Shown: positions 36,138-47,489 of the stretch, piece after piece | Numbering within the stretch: the first letter of the stretch is position 1 | Layout: each line of letters starts with the position of its first letter | Origin: Colletotrichum lupini | Taxonomy: Eukaryota; Ascomycota; Sordariomycetes; Glomerellales; Glomerellaceae | Assembly: GCF_023278565.1 (NCBI RefSeq) | Contig: NC_064677.1 | Location: forward strand, 1,798,001 to 1,862,000 | Direction: 5' to 3' | Length of the DNA stretch: 64,000 nt | Translations under genes and position numbers: made by a program | Notes under the pieces: model-generated | Told to the model about the DNA's origin: nothing | Database searches by the model: none | What the model saw: only the letters and a program-made list of their open reading frames with translations

Positions 36138-39100
36138 CTATTGCAAGTACTGTTGTAGTGCTTGCTGCTGCTCTGGTGTAAGACGTGTGTTGACAAAGTT
36201 GACAATCGCGCCGTTGTGACGCTGGTTCGCGGAGCTGATGTACGCGCTGACCCAGGGAGCCACCGCCGTGACCTCTGGGTAGTCGTCACGCGCGATCGGC
36301 CGGCAGGTGTTGAGAGCAGTGTAGGACAGGCCGAAACCGATATCGTCAACGTCAGCTTCGTTAATGAGCTCGTCACCCAGACCGGCCGACACCACCGGAG
36401 GGTTGACCAAAAGAGCAAGAAGAATCTTGCATGTATTGGCCCAGCCCTTGGCGAACTTCTGCGCAAAGGCCTGCGACTCGCAGAGAGTCTTGGTAAGACT
36501 GACTACTGCGAGCTTACGGTCGACCGGTCGTGCAAGCTTTTCCGTCTCGGCCAAGACAAATGGAGGGTAGACCTTGGCGAAGATGCCCTCCTGAATCTTC
36601 TCAGCGTGCTTCATGAAGTAATCAGCACCGAAACCAGCCTCAACTCGGGACGCCACGAGGTGGAAGAATCGAGCGAAGCGAAGCTTGAGCGAATCCGGCG
36701 GGCTGCCCTGCAGCTTGGCGAACAGCAGGTTCAGGATAGTACCAAAGTACTGATCAGTAACCCCACTGAGTCTAGTTAGTATGGAACTTTCAAAAGGTCT
36801 GTTGGCAAGGGATTGACATACGGCTCGAATGACTTGACGACTGCCTCCAAGATGTCAAATGCGTACAACTGGTACTTTTTGACAGCGAGGAGACGCTGGA
36901 AGATGCCGAGGATCTGCTCCAACTTGTTCTCGGAGACAATGAAAGTGGAAGTTGCCGGGATGATGGACGACAAAAGTCTGGTGCAGGCTGGGACGTTGCC
37001 CTTGGTGTCCCACAGAGCCGGTTCGAGCAGCGGGGACAGGAAAGCCTTGTAGTTGTCCGAGACTGCATCCGGAGGGCTTGACTCTAAGAGCTGGGCCAGA
37101 ATCTGGAAAATGTACTGCAGGAACTCTGTACCATCGTTAGCCAAGTCATTTTCGTGTCACTGGTCAACATACCGGTAACGTCCTCAACCAAAATCTGGTT
37201 GAATGGCTCCCAAAGCTTCTGGTTGAAAAGCGTAGCGTGCGTGGATGAGGTATATCTAACGAGAGCCCCAAGGGCCTCGAAGTGGTAGTAGTAGAAGCGC
37301 GGGTTGCTAGGGTTCTGCTTGATCATGTTTGTGATAGCAACCAAGTGTGTCAGGACACCCTCAACCAGCGGCGCGGCACCGTCCTTCAGCACAATGAGAA
37401 TTCTCATAACACATCTCATCAAGAACTCGTTCTCCTGCAGCTTGGCAGGGGTCTTCTCCTTCTCAATCAGCTTGAACAGATGCTCAAGCAAGTCCTTGGC
37501 GAACGGCTGGATGTCTTCGCGGGGGAACATGACCTTGCCCGAGTCGTCCGACAGGAACAGCAGACGCTCGACCGCGATCGCAGCATATGAGTAGACCACG
37601 TAGTTGTCCGACGCCAGGTTCTGAATGAGGGGCGGGAACGCCAGCTTCCATTGCTCTTTTGTCAGTTGGCTGCGGAATGTGTGCAGGTACTTGATAGCGT
37701 CGACCTTGGAGATGGGCTCAACACCTCCGCTGGCCATCAGATCCGCAGCAATATGCTGTTCAAAAAAGTCCACGACGTTGACCAATGAATTGACCGTCTT
37801 GACACCCTGAGCGGCGGTAACAGATCCCTTGGCCGCGATGGAGATGAAGAGGTACACCGCCGTATCCTTCGCCTTCCAGTCGGATTTACCTTGCTCCAAG
37901 TAGTGGTTGATGTACTTGTAGACGACACCAGTGACGAGTTGCTCGTACTTTTCCTGAAGTCTTCTCAAGAAGTCGGTCGCGGACCGGCGTCTCGAGTCGG
38001 TGTCTGAGCCCTCCAAATCCCTGCGGATGTACTCGATAGGCTCATCCTCGAACAGCTCCAAATCAGACTCGCGCAGGGCAACGTTGGGCAGGATGACCTT
38101 CTCGACCACCTGGCCCAGGACGTTCTCGTCCGCAAAGACACCCGAGTGCTGTGAAGTGCCGGCGACAGCGGTCAGGAAGTGCAAAGCCTTGCTGACCAAA
38201 AGGTCGTACTTGGTCTCGGATCCTGTGCTGGAGAGCAGATTCCAGGCATTGGTGATGAAGGGCTCCGTGTATTTTCCAAAGTCCTCGTCGTACTTGAGTG
38301 TGTAGAGCTCCAGAGCCTCGCAGATATCGGCCTTGACGGTATCGATGACGCTAGCTTCGGTATCGTCATCGGTCTCCAGGATCGGGTTCGTGTATGTGAG
38401 GTACTTGTGCAGCAGTTCTGAGATGGACGCCAGGTGCTCCTCGAAAATGGGGGGCATGTCGTGGGACGACAGGTCGTAAAAGATCTTGATCATGAGGCTC
38501 AGAGACTCGAACCAGCTCTTGAGGACATCCTTGTTCTGGGCGTTCTTTGTGATTTGCTCATCGGTCTGGACAAGCAGCTGCACAAAGGGTTGCGCAAATG
38601 TGCTGATGACGTGGTTGATCTCAGTGTATAGCTCGTCTGTTCTGAAGAGAGGACGCCAGCGGACGAAAATGGAGTGGGCGACTTCGAGGACACCAATGTT
38701 GACCTTGGGATCGACGGGGGAAAATCTCTCGACGAGCTCTTGGGTCAGTGTTTGCCAACGCTCCCAGAAATCTGAATCGGCAATGATGCTGATAGCATCG
38801 CCGAGCTGGGTCTGGATGGTTGGTGGGCAAGAAATCATCAGCCCGATGAGCTGAGACTTGATGGTGTTCACCTCATCGGTGGGGAGCTTGTAGTTGCCAT
38901 CGGCATCGACCCAGTTGGAGCGGATGAAGTTCTTGAAGGCCAAGGCGGCGGCTAGCCGGGTCTTGAGAGGAAGAGAATCTGAAGCGACAATGTTGAGGAG
39001 GTTGAGAGAGTATTGCGGCTTGGCTGCCTCTGCCTTGAGGGCTTGCTCGGCTGTTTTTCACGTTTGTTTATTAGCATACAAACAAGGTTGGCGGGGTACG

Positions 39101-39214
39101 AGGCAACGGCAACGGCAACAGCAATGGGAGGGCGGTGGTAGTACCTTTCCTGTGAGTGCTGGGATCTAAAGTAGCATCCAGCAGCTGGGCAATGATGCCC
39201 ATTTGGGAGGCCAT
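36138..39214 (-). CDS. CSE1: CSE1 (exportin-2, CAS): importin-alpha re-exporter
   Basis: Spliced model: exons 39214-39145, 39050-37173, 37125-36822 and 36765-36138. These total 2880 nt or 959 residues, the usual length of the family. All introns are GT-AG; the last carries a perfect TACTAAC branch point. The N-terminus (LLDATLDPSTHRKAEQALK..., NFIRSNWVD) is the importin-beta N-terminal Ran-binding HEAT region. FSPVDPKVNIGVLEVAHSIF, the CSE1 central region (ELFEDEPIEYIRRDLEGSDTDSRRR) and the C-terminal HEAT repeats (RFFHLVASRVEAGFGADYF) all fit. With Ran-GTP it carries importin-alpha from the nucleus back to the cytoplasm. The start is chosen because it gives the conserved opening MASQMGIIAQLLDATLDP. 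It is divergent from TSC2 with 1.87 kb between the starts. The first donor (GTACTA) is non-consensus but gives a continuous family sequence. Confidence 0.95.
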
Positions 39215-41087
39215 CTTGACAGAGTTCGCAACGTCGGGAGAATGTGTGGTTGAGGAGTGGCGGTGGAAATTTGATGTAGTGATGGCTTCTTTTGCCTGCG
39301 CTGAACTTTTTGGGATGGGGGGGAGTGTTGCTGTGGGGGACGAGGCTGCCTTGTACCGTACCTTAGCTGACCTTATGGAAAAGAGATGGAAGGTGCTGTG
39401 GGGCGCTTTCCATCATTGGCTGTTGACAATGACAGACACTGACAAGCGCCAGCCGAAAGAGACCGGGAGCTTTGTCGGAAAAACTGCAGGGAGAGTCTGC
39501 CTGTAAGGTACGTATAGGTAGGCAAACACCTTGGCACCTGAGGTACCCTTAGTAGGCAGTGGGCACCGGGGCAAGCGTGCGATTGGTCTGTGCGCTACAG
39601 AAGATGGAGAGACCTCAGGTAGGGCGATTGGAATGAAGCATCCGCTAGGCTTGCCGCAGAACGGCAAAGAGACAAAGCTGTTGCTAAAGATAGTGTTTTA
39701 CCTTCCCTGGCTGTTTACCTTAGGTCGTCAAGGGGTTTAGTTGAGTTCGGATCACACTAGGAAGCGTCATGGCTCGAAAGAAATTCTGCCACACGCCCAA
39801 CTTTTGCGCTGGTACGGAGTACTAAACCTTCCACCTGTGGAGGACAATTGCACAATAGGTATGATAGCGTCTACAAACAGATGCATAGAAACAGGAGGAC
39901 TGGACAATGGAGCGCCTCTGCCGTTGGATGCCTAACTTATGATCTTGGTCCGGGCCGGTGCCGATTATTGTGGGGCAAGTCCCGGAGTATCCCCCAAGAC
40001 TCCCGTCATTTATACATTTGTCGCCGGCGCATGCCGTCACTGTCAAAGCAGTAAGGTCCTTGATAGCTCTGCAAACGGAACAACATTGGTGCGAAACAAG
40101 CAGGATCAGCTGGCCATCCCAAGTGGGGCTTAATCCTACAGGTCCTTCAGCAGCCACGCAGTACCTGTAAGGTGGTAAGGTACCTACAACGGGGGAACTG
40201 CACACACAATCCAGGCCGTGTCGGGGGGACAAAGCAAGCCAACCTACCTTATGGTACCTTAGGTTGAGGTGAGCGCCCACGAACTGTTGGTTCCTGCTGC
40301 AGGTACTTGCCGCATATTCTGCCCCCCTAAAAACCTGCGCACCTGCTACCTAGGTACCTCCACCCCATGTGCCACCCGACTCATGGGATTAGCATTCCGT
40401 CAGCTTTTCCACCCCGTCACTTTTTCTACGACTTGCACCACCCGCCGAAACCTCCAAAGGCCCACGATGCGATGTGATGTCGTGATAGCGCATTAGCAAC
40501 TTCCGCTACTTGGCACAACGCACACAACCCGATCAACCCTCAACCCTCCCACCCGGCTCCAACAACAACTCTACGAACCAGGACCGCCGCACCGCACCCT
40601 TGGCACTGGCATTGTTCACTCGTCAGCTCCCATCGGCAACCATTCCGACGTCCTCTCTTCCCGCCGTCTCGCTAGCTCTCAACTGGTTCCATTTGCGCCG
40701 GGGGCCTTGCTCACCCTCACACGCTTTGCGAGCCCGCCCCCTCCACCTCCCACTTCCACTTCGGGACTATCGACTATCTGGCCTGCCTGTAAGGTAGCTC
40801 GCCTCGTCGGCCTCGCCTTGAATGGGGTGCATCAGACCGTGGCGCCTCTCTGATTGCCTGCTGCCACCTTTCCAGCTGATTTGAAAGCCATTCTGCCTGT
40901 GAGTAAGGTGGTCGTCCGCAAACACCATACCGCTGCTGTTCTTCCTCACCATCGACAAACCGCAAGCTGTGGACCACCCAGAGACTCGTATCCTCATCAT
41001 TCGCAACACCGATGACAACATCAACCCACTTTCGCTATCCGACGCTTCAAGCCGATATGAAGTTTGCTGCATTACAACATAGCTAAC
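39215..41087. promoter_or_regulatory. Shared divergent promoter region of CSE1 and TSC2
   Basis: 1.87 kb between two divergent starts. It is marked by repeated GTAAGGTA / TACCTTA / GGTACC motifs at about 39360, 39505, 39541, 40170-40190, 40244-40265, 40350, 40789 and 40904, and a TACGGAGTAC motif near 39815. The last 500 bases before TSC2 are pyrimidine-rich and likely the transcribed leader. No separate gene is seen. Confidence 0.5.
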
Positions 41088-44000
41088 ATGCTCCGTCGCC
41101 TAGTCTCGCCCAAAAGCAATCACCCCGAGTCCGATCACACCGACGAGCACATGTCACCTTCGCCAGGAGATGCGCCCTCTTCGCCAGACTCGAGTCGCCC
41201 GAGCGGCCTGGCGAGCGTTTTCAAGGGTCTGACCGGCGCCAAATTGACCAAATCCCCTCCGCCGAGCCTCAAGTCCGCTTCCTCAATCCTGTCGCCCATT
41301 GCCGACCACGTCAACGCCACTCGAACAACCCTTAGCGGATGGTCGCCGAACCATATGGAGTCCTTGCAGGTGCTGAGAAACGGCAACGGCTCCGTCGGAG
41401 AACGTGTTGCTGCTGCCGACTCACTCAGGTTTGCCGTCGCGGAACACCCCATGAACCCAGTGCTAGAAATATGGGATGTTGCAAAGACAATGATCGCGTC
41501 CAACAAATCAGATGCGGAGCGAATTGCTGGCTGGGAACTTTTGTCAGAATGCGTCAAGCACAAGGCCTCTACCGATCTGGAGCGTCAAAGTTTCTTTGAA
41601 ACTCTCAAGGCCCCGGCTCACGCCAACGACTTTCATCTGCAACTCGCTGCAGTTGAAGACCTCACTGCCCACGGCCGCGACTTATCTGGGTTCGACTACC
41701 AAGTTATTCCGCAACTTGAAGTGTGGCTTCGCGAAGCCTACCAGGCAGTCAAAGCGGCAAGAAAGCAAGCTAGCCGTGATGCCAAGAAGAACGCTGGCAA
41801 GGCAAGGTTCTCTGCCGCTGGAGAAGAGAAGAACCTGCACCAGCTCTTCAAATTCATCGGCGACATTATCAAGTTCAGCTCCAACGTCGCCAACGAAAAG
41901 TCCATGACTGATCTCATGAAAGTCCTGGTCGCCGTTTGTCTTACCACGACCATCGAAGAGGATCTGAAAGCGTCCATCAACGTCATTGACACCATCGTAA
42001 CGTTCGGTGCCTTGCCCACTGCAAGCTTCAAGGAGTGCGTCCTGGTTCTGGGTTCCATTTTCTGCCTCGTGCCGAGCCTGTCCAAGATCGCTTGGCACAC
42101 AATATCCATTCTCCTGAAATCGCACAACGGCCCTGCAGCAGTGAGGGTGCTTGTAGACCTACTACGGAATCTTCCAGCGGATGGAACCAGCAAGGGGAAA
42201 GACACGAGAGATATTCGGGGCGTGTTGGCTGTTCTGGAAAAGCTGTTGACGAAAAGCACGGAGAAGGGATATCCGCCCGTGCCTTTTGCACTCCTCCTTG
42301 ATGGATTGGTCGCAGCTGTCCACAGCACCGACTCCGGCCGAGTTCATTGTGCTGTTCTCAAGCTGATCAATTCTCTTTTCCGGGATGGCGCCGGTAACAT
42401 CCACCATCTGATCGTTGAGGAGGATTGGTCGACACTTTTGAACATTGCCGCAGAATGCTCCAAAAAGGCACCGTCGGGCATTCTCGTCAACAGCGAGATG
42501 GTTGCCCTCGCAAATGAGCCGGATCGTCCAGACGGCGCAATAGGGATCGAGTTGCTGAAGCTCATTACGCGCCTGGAGGAGTTGGCCGCGCAAAAGTCGG
42601 GTGATTTCATTCCGCGACAGATCATCATAAGATTCTTCATCGATATCCACACTAGACTTCCAGACTCGGCAGCGCGCTGCGTTCTCACTTACTTCCAGGA
42701 ATTCAGATGCTGCTCGCCTTCGGACTTACAGTGGGAAGAGAATCTGGCTTTGGTTCTTAAAGAGTTCTACGCAAACAGGAGTCGCAGCTCAGAGACCCGC
42801 CTGTTATCTCTCCAGGCCGTAACAGAGTCCTATGATATGCTGGACCTTATTGGCGAAGGGCTCGGCGACGACGACTGCGTTCCGAATCTGATCAAGGACC
42901 TTCTCAACAATATTGCCGATGAAACTAACCTCCTGGTGCTTGAGTCTGTAGTGGCTTTCATGGTTTCTGTCGCCGTTTCCTCAGATCTGGAGCTCTTCAA
43001 CTACATTACGGACACGCTCAGAACAATTGTTGTTAATGATCGTCTCTTATCGCCCATCGCCTCGTCTGCGTCTCGCCCAACGACTCCTGTAGGTGGCGAA
43101 ACAGTGACTCCTCCCAAGAGTTACACGTCTTCCGGAGTCGTGACAAGAGGATACGTCAAGTTATTCATGCGTTGTATGAATTTGGACGGACCCAAGACCC
43201 TCAAACTGTTTGACACACTGGTCAATATCGCGAAAACAAGCCATTGCAAGACTGATGCCCGGCTGACTGCCATGAAGCTACTTTTCCGACTTCGAGCGGA
43301 TTGGGCAAATCGAGTTTTCCTGATAAGCGACACAGAATCTGACGGTCTCGCGGCAGCATTGCTTCACACAGCTTCTTCTCGGGCGAAGAAGCATTCTGAA
43401 GACGCATCTCAACCTTCAAGACCTAGTAGGGCCGACATGGGCGCTGTCTCCCGATCTACGAGAGGAATATCCTTCAGTAGCTCGGGAACCCAAGAGAGAG
43501 TATTTCCGATCCGCTCCGCCAGCGGGGCAAAATCATCCTATCCGTACAAACAACTTTGGGCGCTGCCTGACCCTGAGGCATTGCCTGAGTCCCCGTCGGC
43601 GATTGCGAGCCCTATTTTGGTATCATTCGTCGAGGACCTAGAGCCGGAGGCCACCGAAGAAGGCGAACCATCCGCCGTGGAGACGAAGCAGATCGCATTA
43701 AATATGGACTCTTGGCTTAACACGATTGTTCGCATCATTGAAAGCGGCAGCGAATGGGAGATCTACAGCATGGTATTGGTTCATCTGCCCTCGCAATTGA
43801 CCAACCACGCCATTTTCCGCAGTGCGGTGCCGCAAATTCAAGAGCTTCGACGAGTAACATGCGAGCAAATCAGGACGAACAACTTCCAAGAGCCGCCAAA
43901 CTCTACAAGTCTGCGACGCGCTGATGTCGCTATCTGTCTATTCCACACCTTGACAATGATTCTCAGCTACCACGAGTACTTCCAAAAGGAACAAGAGGAC

Positions 44001-45992
44001 GAGATCGTGCAAGCATTTGTCAAGGGCATTTCGACCTGGGAGCGATGCGCAAAGTATTGCATTCACGCGCTGTCAATTTGTTGCCACGAGCTGCCTCTGT
44101 CCACCAGCAAAACGTTGGTACAGATGTTGCAGAAGATGGCACAAATCATTACACAGCCCCACGTCGCAATGCATATTTTGGAGTTCCTCGCTTGTTTGAG
44201 CAGAATGCAAAACCTCTATGTCAACTTCCGAGAAGACGAGTACCGCATCGTGTTTGGAATCTGCGTTCGCTATCTCCAGTACGTGCGCGACAAGAAGCAA
44301 ACCCAACGAGGCAGCCTACACAGCGAAACAGCAACACCGACGGGGTCCACCTCGGACCTTTTACATCCGAATGCTGCAGACGATTTGCCTCAGTATGTTT
44401 ATGCTCTGGCGTACCACGTCATCACGTTCTGGTTCTTGGCCCTGAAGCTTCCAGATCGTGCCAACCATGTCGGCTGGATAGCCAAGAATCTGCTCAGCGA
44501 CGTTGACGGTGGACAGAATCCTGAAGAGCAAGCACTTGTCACGCTTGATTTCATGCAAAGGGTCGCCTACGCTGACGCCGACGAGTCCTCTGAGGACCTT
44601 CTCTTTACTAAGGAGCGGTTCGGGGAGATTTTGAAGCGAAGATGGTTGATGGGCAACAGCATTGTGACGATTGAGCAATCAACGACGACCGGGTGGTCAC
44701 AGATAACGAAGCGGCAACCATCGGGCACGTCCTCCTACATTGTGCACGAGAACTTCCGACCACGCCCAGCCCACCAAGCCCAGTACATTTCTGATGTCTC
44801 GAGAGATGGCCAAGTGACGAACAACAATATCCTTCCCAGCCATTTGATGGTGCAGTTGATGACTTCAACTCCTCAAACGCAGGATACTGCCCGGCCTATT
44901 CCTCTCCCCAACGATGAACCGACCCAAAGAACGGTTCGTCTTTTTGACCGCAACTCCACCGTAGACGGACACAAGGTTGGAGTGGTATACATTGGTGAAG
45001 GCCAAACACAAGAGACGGAGATTCTTGCCAACGTCTCGGGCAGCAGCGACTATGTGGCTTTTCTCAACGGTCTAGGCGCTCTGACGAGGCTGAAAGGGTC
45101 CAAATTCAATACCCAAGGACTCGACAGAGAGTACGACACCGATGGCGAGTACACTTTTTGCTGGCGTGACAAGGTAACCGAAATGGTTTTCCATGTCATC
45201 ACACAAATGCCCACCAACCTCGAGCGGGACCCTCAAGTCATTATGAAAAAGCGGCACATTGGCAACGACTTTGTCAACATCATTTTCAACGACTCTGGCA
45301 TGCCCTTCAGATTTGACACGTTCCCGAGTGAGTTCAACTACGTCAACATCGTCATCACTCCAGAGGCGAGAGCATCGTTCCTCACTATCAGAGAAAACCC
45401 GCCGAGCGAAGGGAAGCATCCCCCGTTTTACAAAGTACAGGTGATGAGCAAACCCGGCTTTCCCGAAATCTCGCCGGCCTCTGAGACAAAGATGGTCAGC
45501 CTGAGGGCTCTACCAGGATTCATCCGGCCTCTGGCCCTCAATGCCTCCGTCTTTTGTCTGGTGTGGGCAAACCGCGAGGGTGGCGAGCATGTCAGTTCTT
45601 GGCGCAACAGGCTCAGAGAGATCAAGAAGCTGCGAGACAAACACGGCCCCAAAAACAACACTGCCGGCACCCACCAATCGTCGCATCCTCATTTGAGCCA
45701 CTTGAATAGTATCTCGACACCTTCGCCGCCGCCTTCGTCACTGGGCGGCGCAGTCCTGGGTAATAATCACCTCATAACACAAGGCGCAGATGCGTCCAAG
45801 TCTGCGGCCAATGTACGCGACAGCTTCAGCAGTCTGCGCCGGTCCTCGGTCGCGACCTTTTTCACGAGCACCAGCGAGCAGACCAGCCACCGGAGTTCTA
45901 TGCTATCTACCACTACCAACGACACGGAAGTCTCACCAGCAAACGGACTCGACGCTCTGGTTGAATCCGTCGATTTCTCCAAGTGGGCATAA
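41088..45992 (+). CDS. TSC2: TSC2 (tuberin) homologue, Rheb GTPase activator
   Basis: One uninterrupted exon of 1634 residues. The start is the first ATG of the frame (MLRRLVSPKSNHPES). The frame runs a few codons further upstream but without ATG. Ser/Pro-rich residues 1-90 are followed by a long helical, HEAT-like tuberin region to about residue 1130. A Rap/Ran-GAP domain follows at about 1294-1480 (GVVYIGEGQTQETEIL, DREYDTDGEYTFCWRDKVTEMVFHV, HIGNDFVNIIFNDSG). Asn1393 in HIGNDFVN is the asparagine thumb that drives GTP hydrolysis in this family. FRFDTFPSEFNYVNIVITPEA is conserved with animal tuberin. A low-complexity tail ends the protein. With TSC1 it inactivates Rheb and so restrains TORC1 in response to nutrients. 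It is divergent from CSE1. A 4.9-kb intronless frame is long for a filamentous fungus but typical of this family's fungal members as far as I can judge. Confidence 0.93.
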   Translation: MLRRLVSPKSNHPESDHTDEHMSPSPGDAPSSPDSSRPSGLASVFKGLTGAKLTKSPPPSLKSASSILSPIADHVNATRTTLSGWSPNHMESLQVLRNGNGSVGERVAAADSLRFAVAEHPMNPVLEIWDVAKTMIASNKSDAERIAGWELLSECVKHKASTDLERQSFFETLKAPAHANDFHLQLAAVEDLTAHGRDLSGFDYQVIPQLEVWLREAYQAVKAARKQASRDAKKNAGKARFSAAGEEKNLHQLFKFIGDIIKFSSNVANEKSMTDLMKVLVAVCLTTTIEEDLKASINVIDTIVTFGALPTASFKECVLVLGSIFCLVPSLSKIAWHTISILLKSHNGPAAVRVLVDLLRNLPADGTSKGKDTRDIRGVLAVLEKLLTKSTEKGYPPVPFALLLDGLVAAVHSTDSGRVHCAVLKLINSLFRDGAGNIHHLIVEEDWSTLLNIAAECSKKAPSGILVNSEMVALANEPDRPDGAIGIELLKLITRLEELAAQKSGDFIPRQIIIRFFIDIHTRLPDSAARCVLTYFQEFRCCSPSDLQWEENLALVLKEFYANRSRSSETRLLSLQAVTESYDMLDLIGEGLGDDDCVPNLIKDLLNNIADETNLLVLESVVAFMVSVAVSSDLELFNYITDTLRTIVVNDRLLSPIASSASRPTTPVGGETVTPPKSYTSSGVVTRGYVKLFMRCMNLDGPKTLKLFDTLVNIAKTSHCKTDARLTAMKLLFRLRADWANRVFLISDTESDGLAAALLHTASSRAKKHSEDASQPSRPSRADMGAVSRSTRGISFSSSGTQERVFPIRSASGAKSSYPYKQLWALPDPEALPESPSAIASPILVSFVEDLEPEATEEGEPSAVETKQIALNMDSWLNTIVRIIESGSEWEIYSMVLVHLPSQLTNHAIFRSAVPQIQELRRVTCEQIRTNNFQEPPNSTSLRRADVAICLFHTLTMILSYHEYFQKEQEDEIVQAFVKGISTWERCAKYCIHALSICCHELPLSTSKTLVQMLQKMAQIITQPHVAMHILEFLACLSRMQNLYVNFREDEYRIVFGICVRYLQYVRDKKQTQRGSLHSETATPTGSTSDLLHPNAADDLPQYVYALAYHVITFWFLALKLPDRANHVGWIAKNLLSDVDGGQNPEEQALVTLDFMQRVAYADADESSEDLLFTKERFGEILKRRWLMGNSIVTIEQSTTTGWSQITKRQPSGTSSYIVHENFRPRPAHQAQYISDVSRDGQVTNNNILPSHLMVQLMTSTPQTQDTARPIPLPNDEPTQRTVRLFDRNSTVDGHKVGVVYIGEGQTQETEILANVSGSSDYVAFLNGLGALTRLKGSKFNTQGLDREYDTDGEYTFCWRDKVTEMVFHVITQMPTNLERDPQVIMKKRHIGNDFVNIIFNDSGMPFRFDTFPSEFNYVNIVITPEARASFLTIRENPPSEGKHPPFYKVQVMSKPGFPEISPASETKMVSLRALPGFIRPLALNASVFCLVWANREGGEHVSSWRNRLREIKKLRDKHGPKNNTAGTHQSSHPHLSHLNSISTPSPPPSSLGGAVLGNNHLITQGADASKSAANVRDSFSSLRRSSVATFFTSTSEQTSHRSSMLSTTTNDTEVSPANGLDALVESVDFSKWA

Positions 45993-47010
45993 AGCACGGA
46001 CATTTCAATCTTCACTTTACAACGAAAAAGCAGGCGTGGGCACAAATTCGGAACGAAACCTAATGGCGGACGAGAATACAAACGAAACTCAAAACATACG
46101 GAGTCTTTGACGACTTGATTGACAAAAAGGAGCGAGGGGTAAAAGGGGTGTCGGCGGATCCTTGGGCTCGAATACCATCAAAAGTTATTTTCTTCTTCTT
46201 TCTCTTCAATGATTTACGGGGATCCTCTGTCCCCGTTTGTGTGTAGGCTACTTTGATACGAAAGAAAGACCCTTCCCACTTCTCATCGACGATGTAATCC
46301 GATGTGTGTATTGTGTGACTTCGCTCTTAACTCGTACCATCATTGACTTGGTCCTTGGCCTATGGCCCCCATTAAAACCGAGGCGGCTGCGCTTAAGTTA
46401 CTTTTACACAGCAACGAGGCTTCATTCTTATGGAAATGAAAGTTGGACTGAATGTCGTTGGCGCCTGAAAATCAACGCAGTTCGCGTCATCATCTCTTTA
46501 CCGGTTCAGGCTATTCGATCGATTTCCCTGACCGGTTTGCTCTGCTCTCTCCACAGAAGATTGCAAAATCAATGAAAGCTACTGTTACGACTTGGTAATG
46601 ACTGCGACTCCAAAACTTGAGAATGCCGCGTTACCACACAGTTGCCACAACATCGACAGAGTCTTTTGTGCGACCCGGCGGCGAAGTCAATCAATTTTGA
46701 GGCGAGAACCAAATACTGTGAAGAACAAATCGAGCGCATTTGACAACCACGTTTTGACGTATTTCACACTTTCAGAAGGATGAGGGAATACAACGGAGCA
46801 TCATACTCGAGTCAGCTGTCAGCCCATCAAACGGTAGAGAAGTCTGACTTTCACATTCCCCTGCCCACTGCCAATCCGAAGAGCTAGCGAGCTTTGCAGT
46901 TTTTCAACTTCTTCCAAGGTCATATGCCAAGGAAGAAGATACAGTAGCGACGTGAATCGCTCAATGGGGTTCCGCTTCCGCCCTGTCATGATGGAGAGAA
47001 TGCGAGACCA

Positions 47011-47489
47011 TCAGTCATAAAACAGCATCGCGATCGAGTGAAGATATAGCTTCAGCTTTCGTAGAACAGTCATGAACCTGGCCCAGTTAATCCGAGCAAG
47101 TACTGGAAAGCCGAACTCATCTGGGTAGTACCTCAGCAGCGTTCGAACCCGATCTCCTGGTATAGTTACGCTTCGCCACATCGTCTTAGACGCTCGTCGA
47201 AGGCATACTTGGCAAGGCCGTAATGGACTCGATCGCAGGGGACCCAGCTCTACGGAGACAAGGAATGTAGCTTGTCTATTCCGAAGCCATTGTCGCGCAT
47301 CACCGAGTCCGTGGATGAACACCTGGAGGATCCGAAGTGGTAGTAGATAAATGCTTGCTTAGTATTTCGCATGCTCATTTTTAGCCTTTCGGTGGCTGAC
47401 AGCCACCACAATCGATCAACGATCGATGCATCTTTATAGACGTGCAGAACAAATACGATCGAGGGGTCGACTACTTCGATGACGGTCAT
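47011..47489 (-). CDS. Possible broken or spliced hypothetical gene
   Basis: Two overlapping minus-strand frames (47489-47250 and 47322-47011) read more like protein than their surroundings. The first opens MTVIEVVDPSIVFVLHVYKD; the second ends RTLLRYYPDEFGFPVL...YLHSIAMLFYD. A putative intron (GTGGCT ... CTACTAC ... CTCCAG, about 100 nt) could join them, though its donor is poor. I recognise no family. It may be a frameshifted relic beside the retrotransposon. Confidence 0.18.
47391..47427. repeat. Two adjacent short inverted repeats
   Basis: GGTGGCTG and CAGCCACC form 8-bp arms around a single base at 47391-47407. Three bases later ATCGATC and GATCGAT form 7-bp arms around AAC (47411-47427). 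Either could form a hairpin or bind a dimeric protein; no function is assigned. Confidence 0.6.

Noticed and set aside
47130..47165. B-box-like GTTCGAACCCG
   Set aside because: There is no A-box at a suitable distance and no T-stem pairing.
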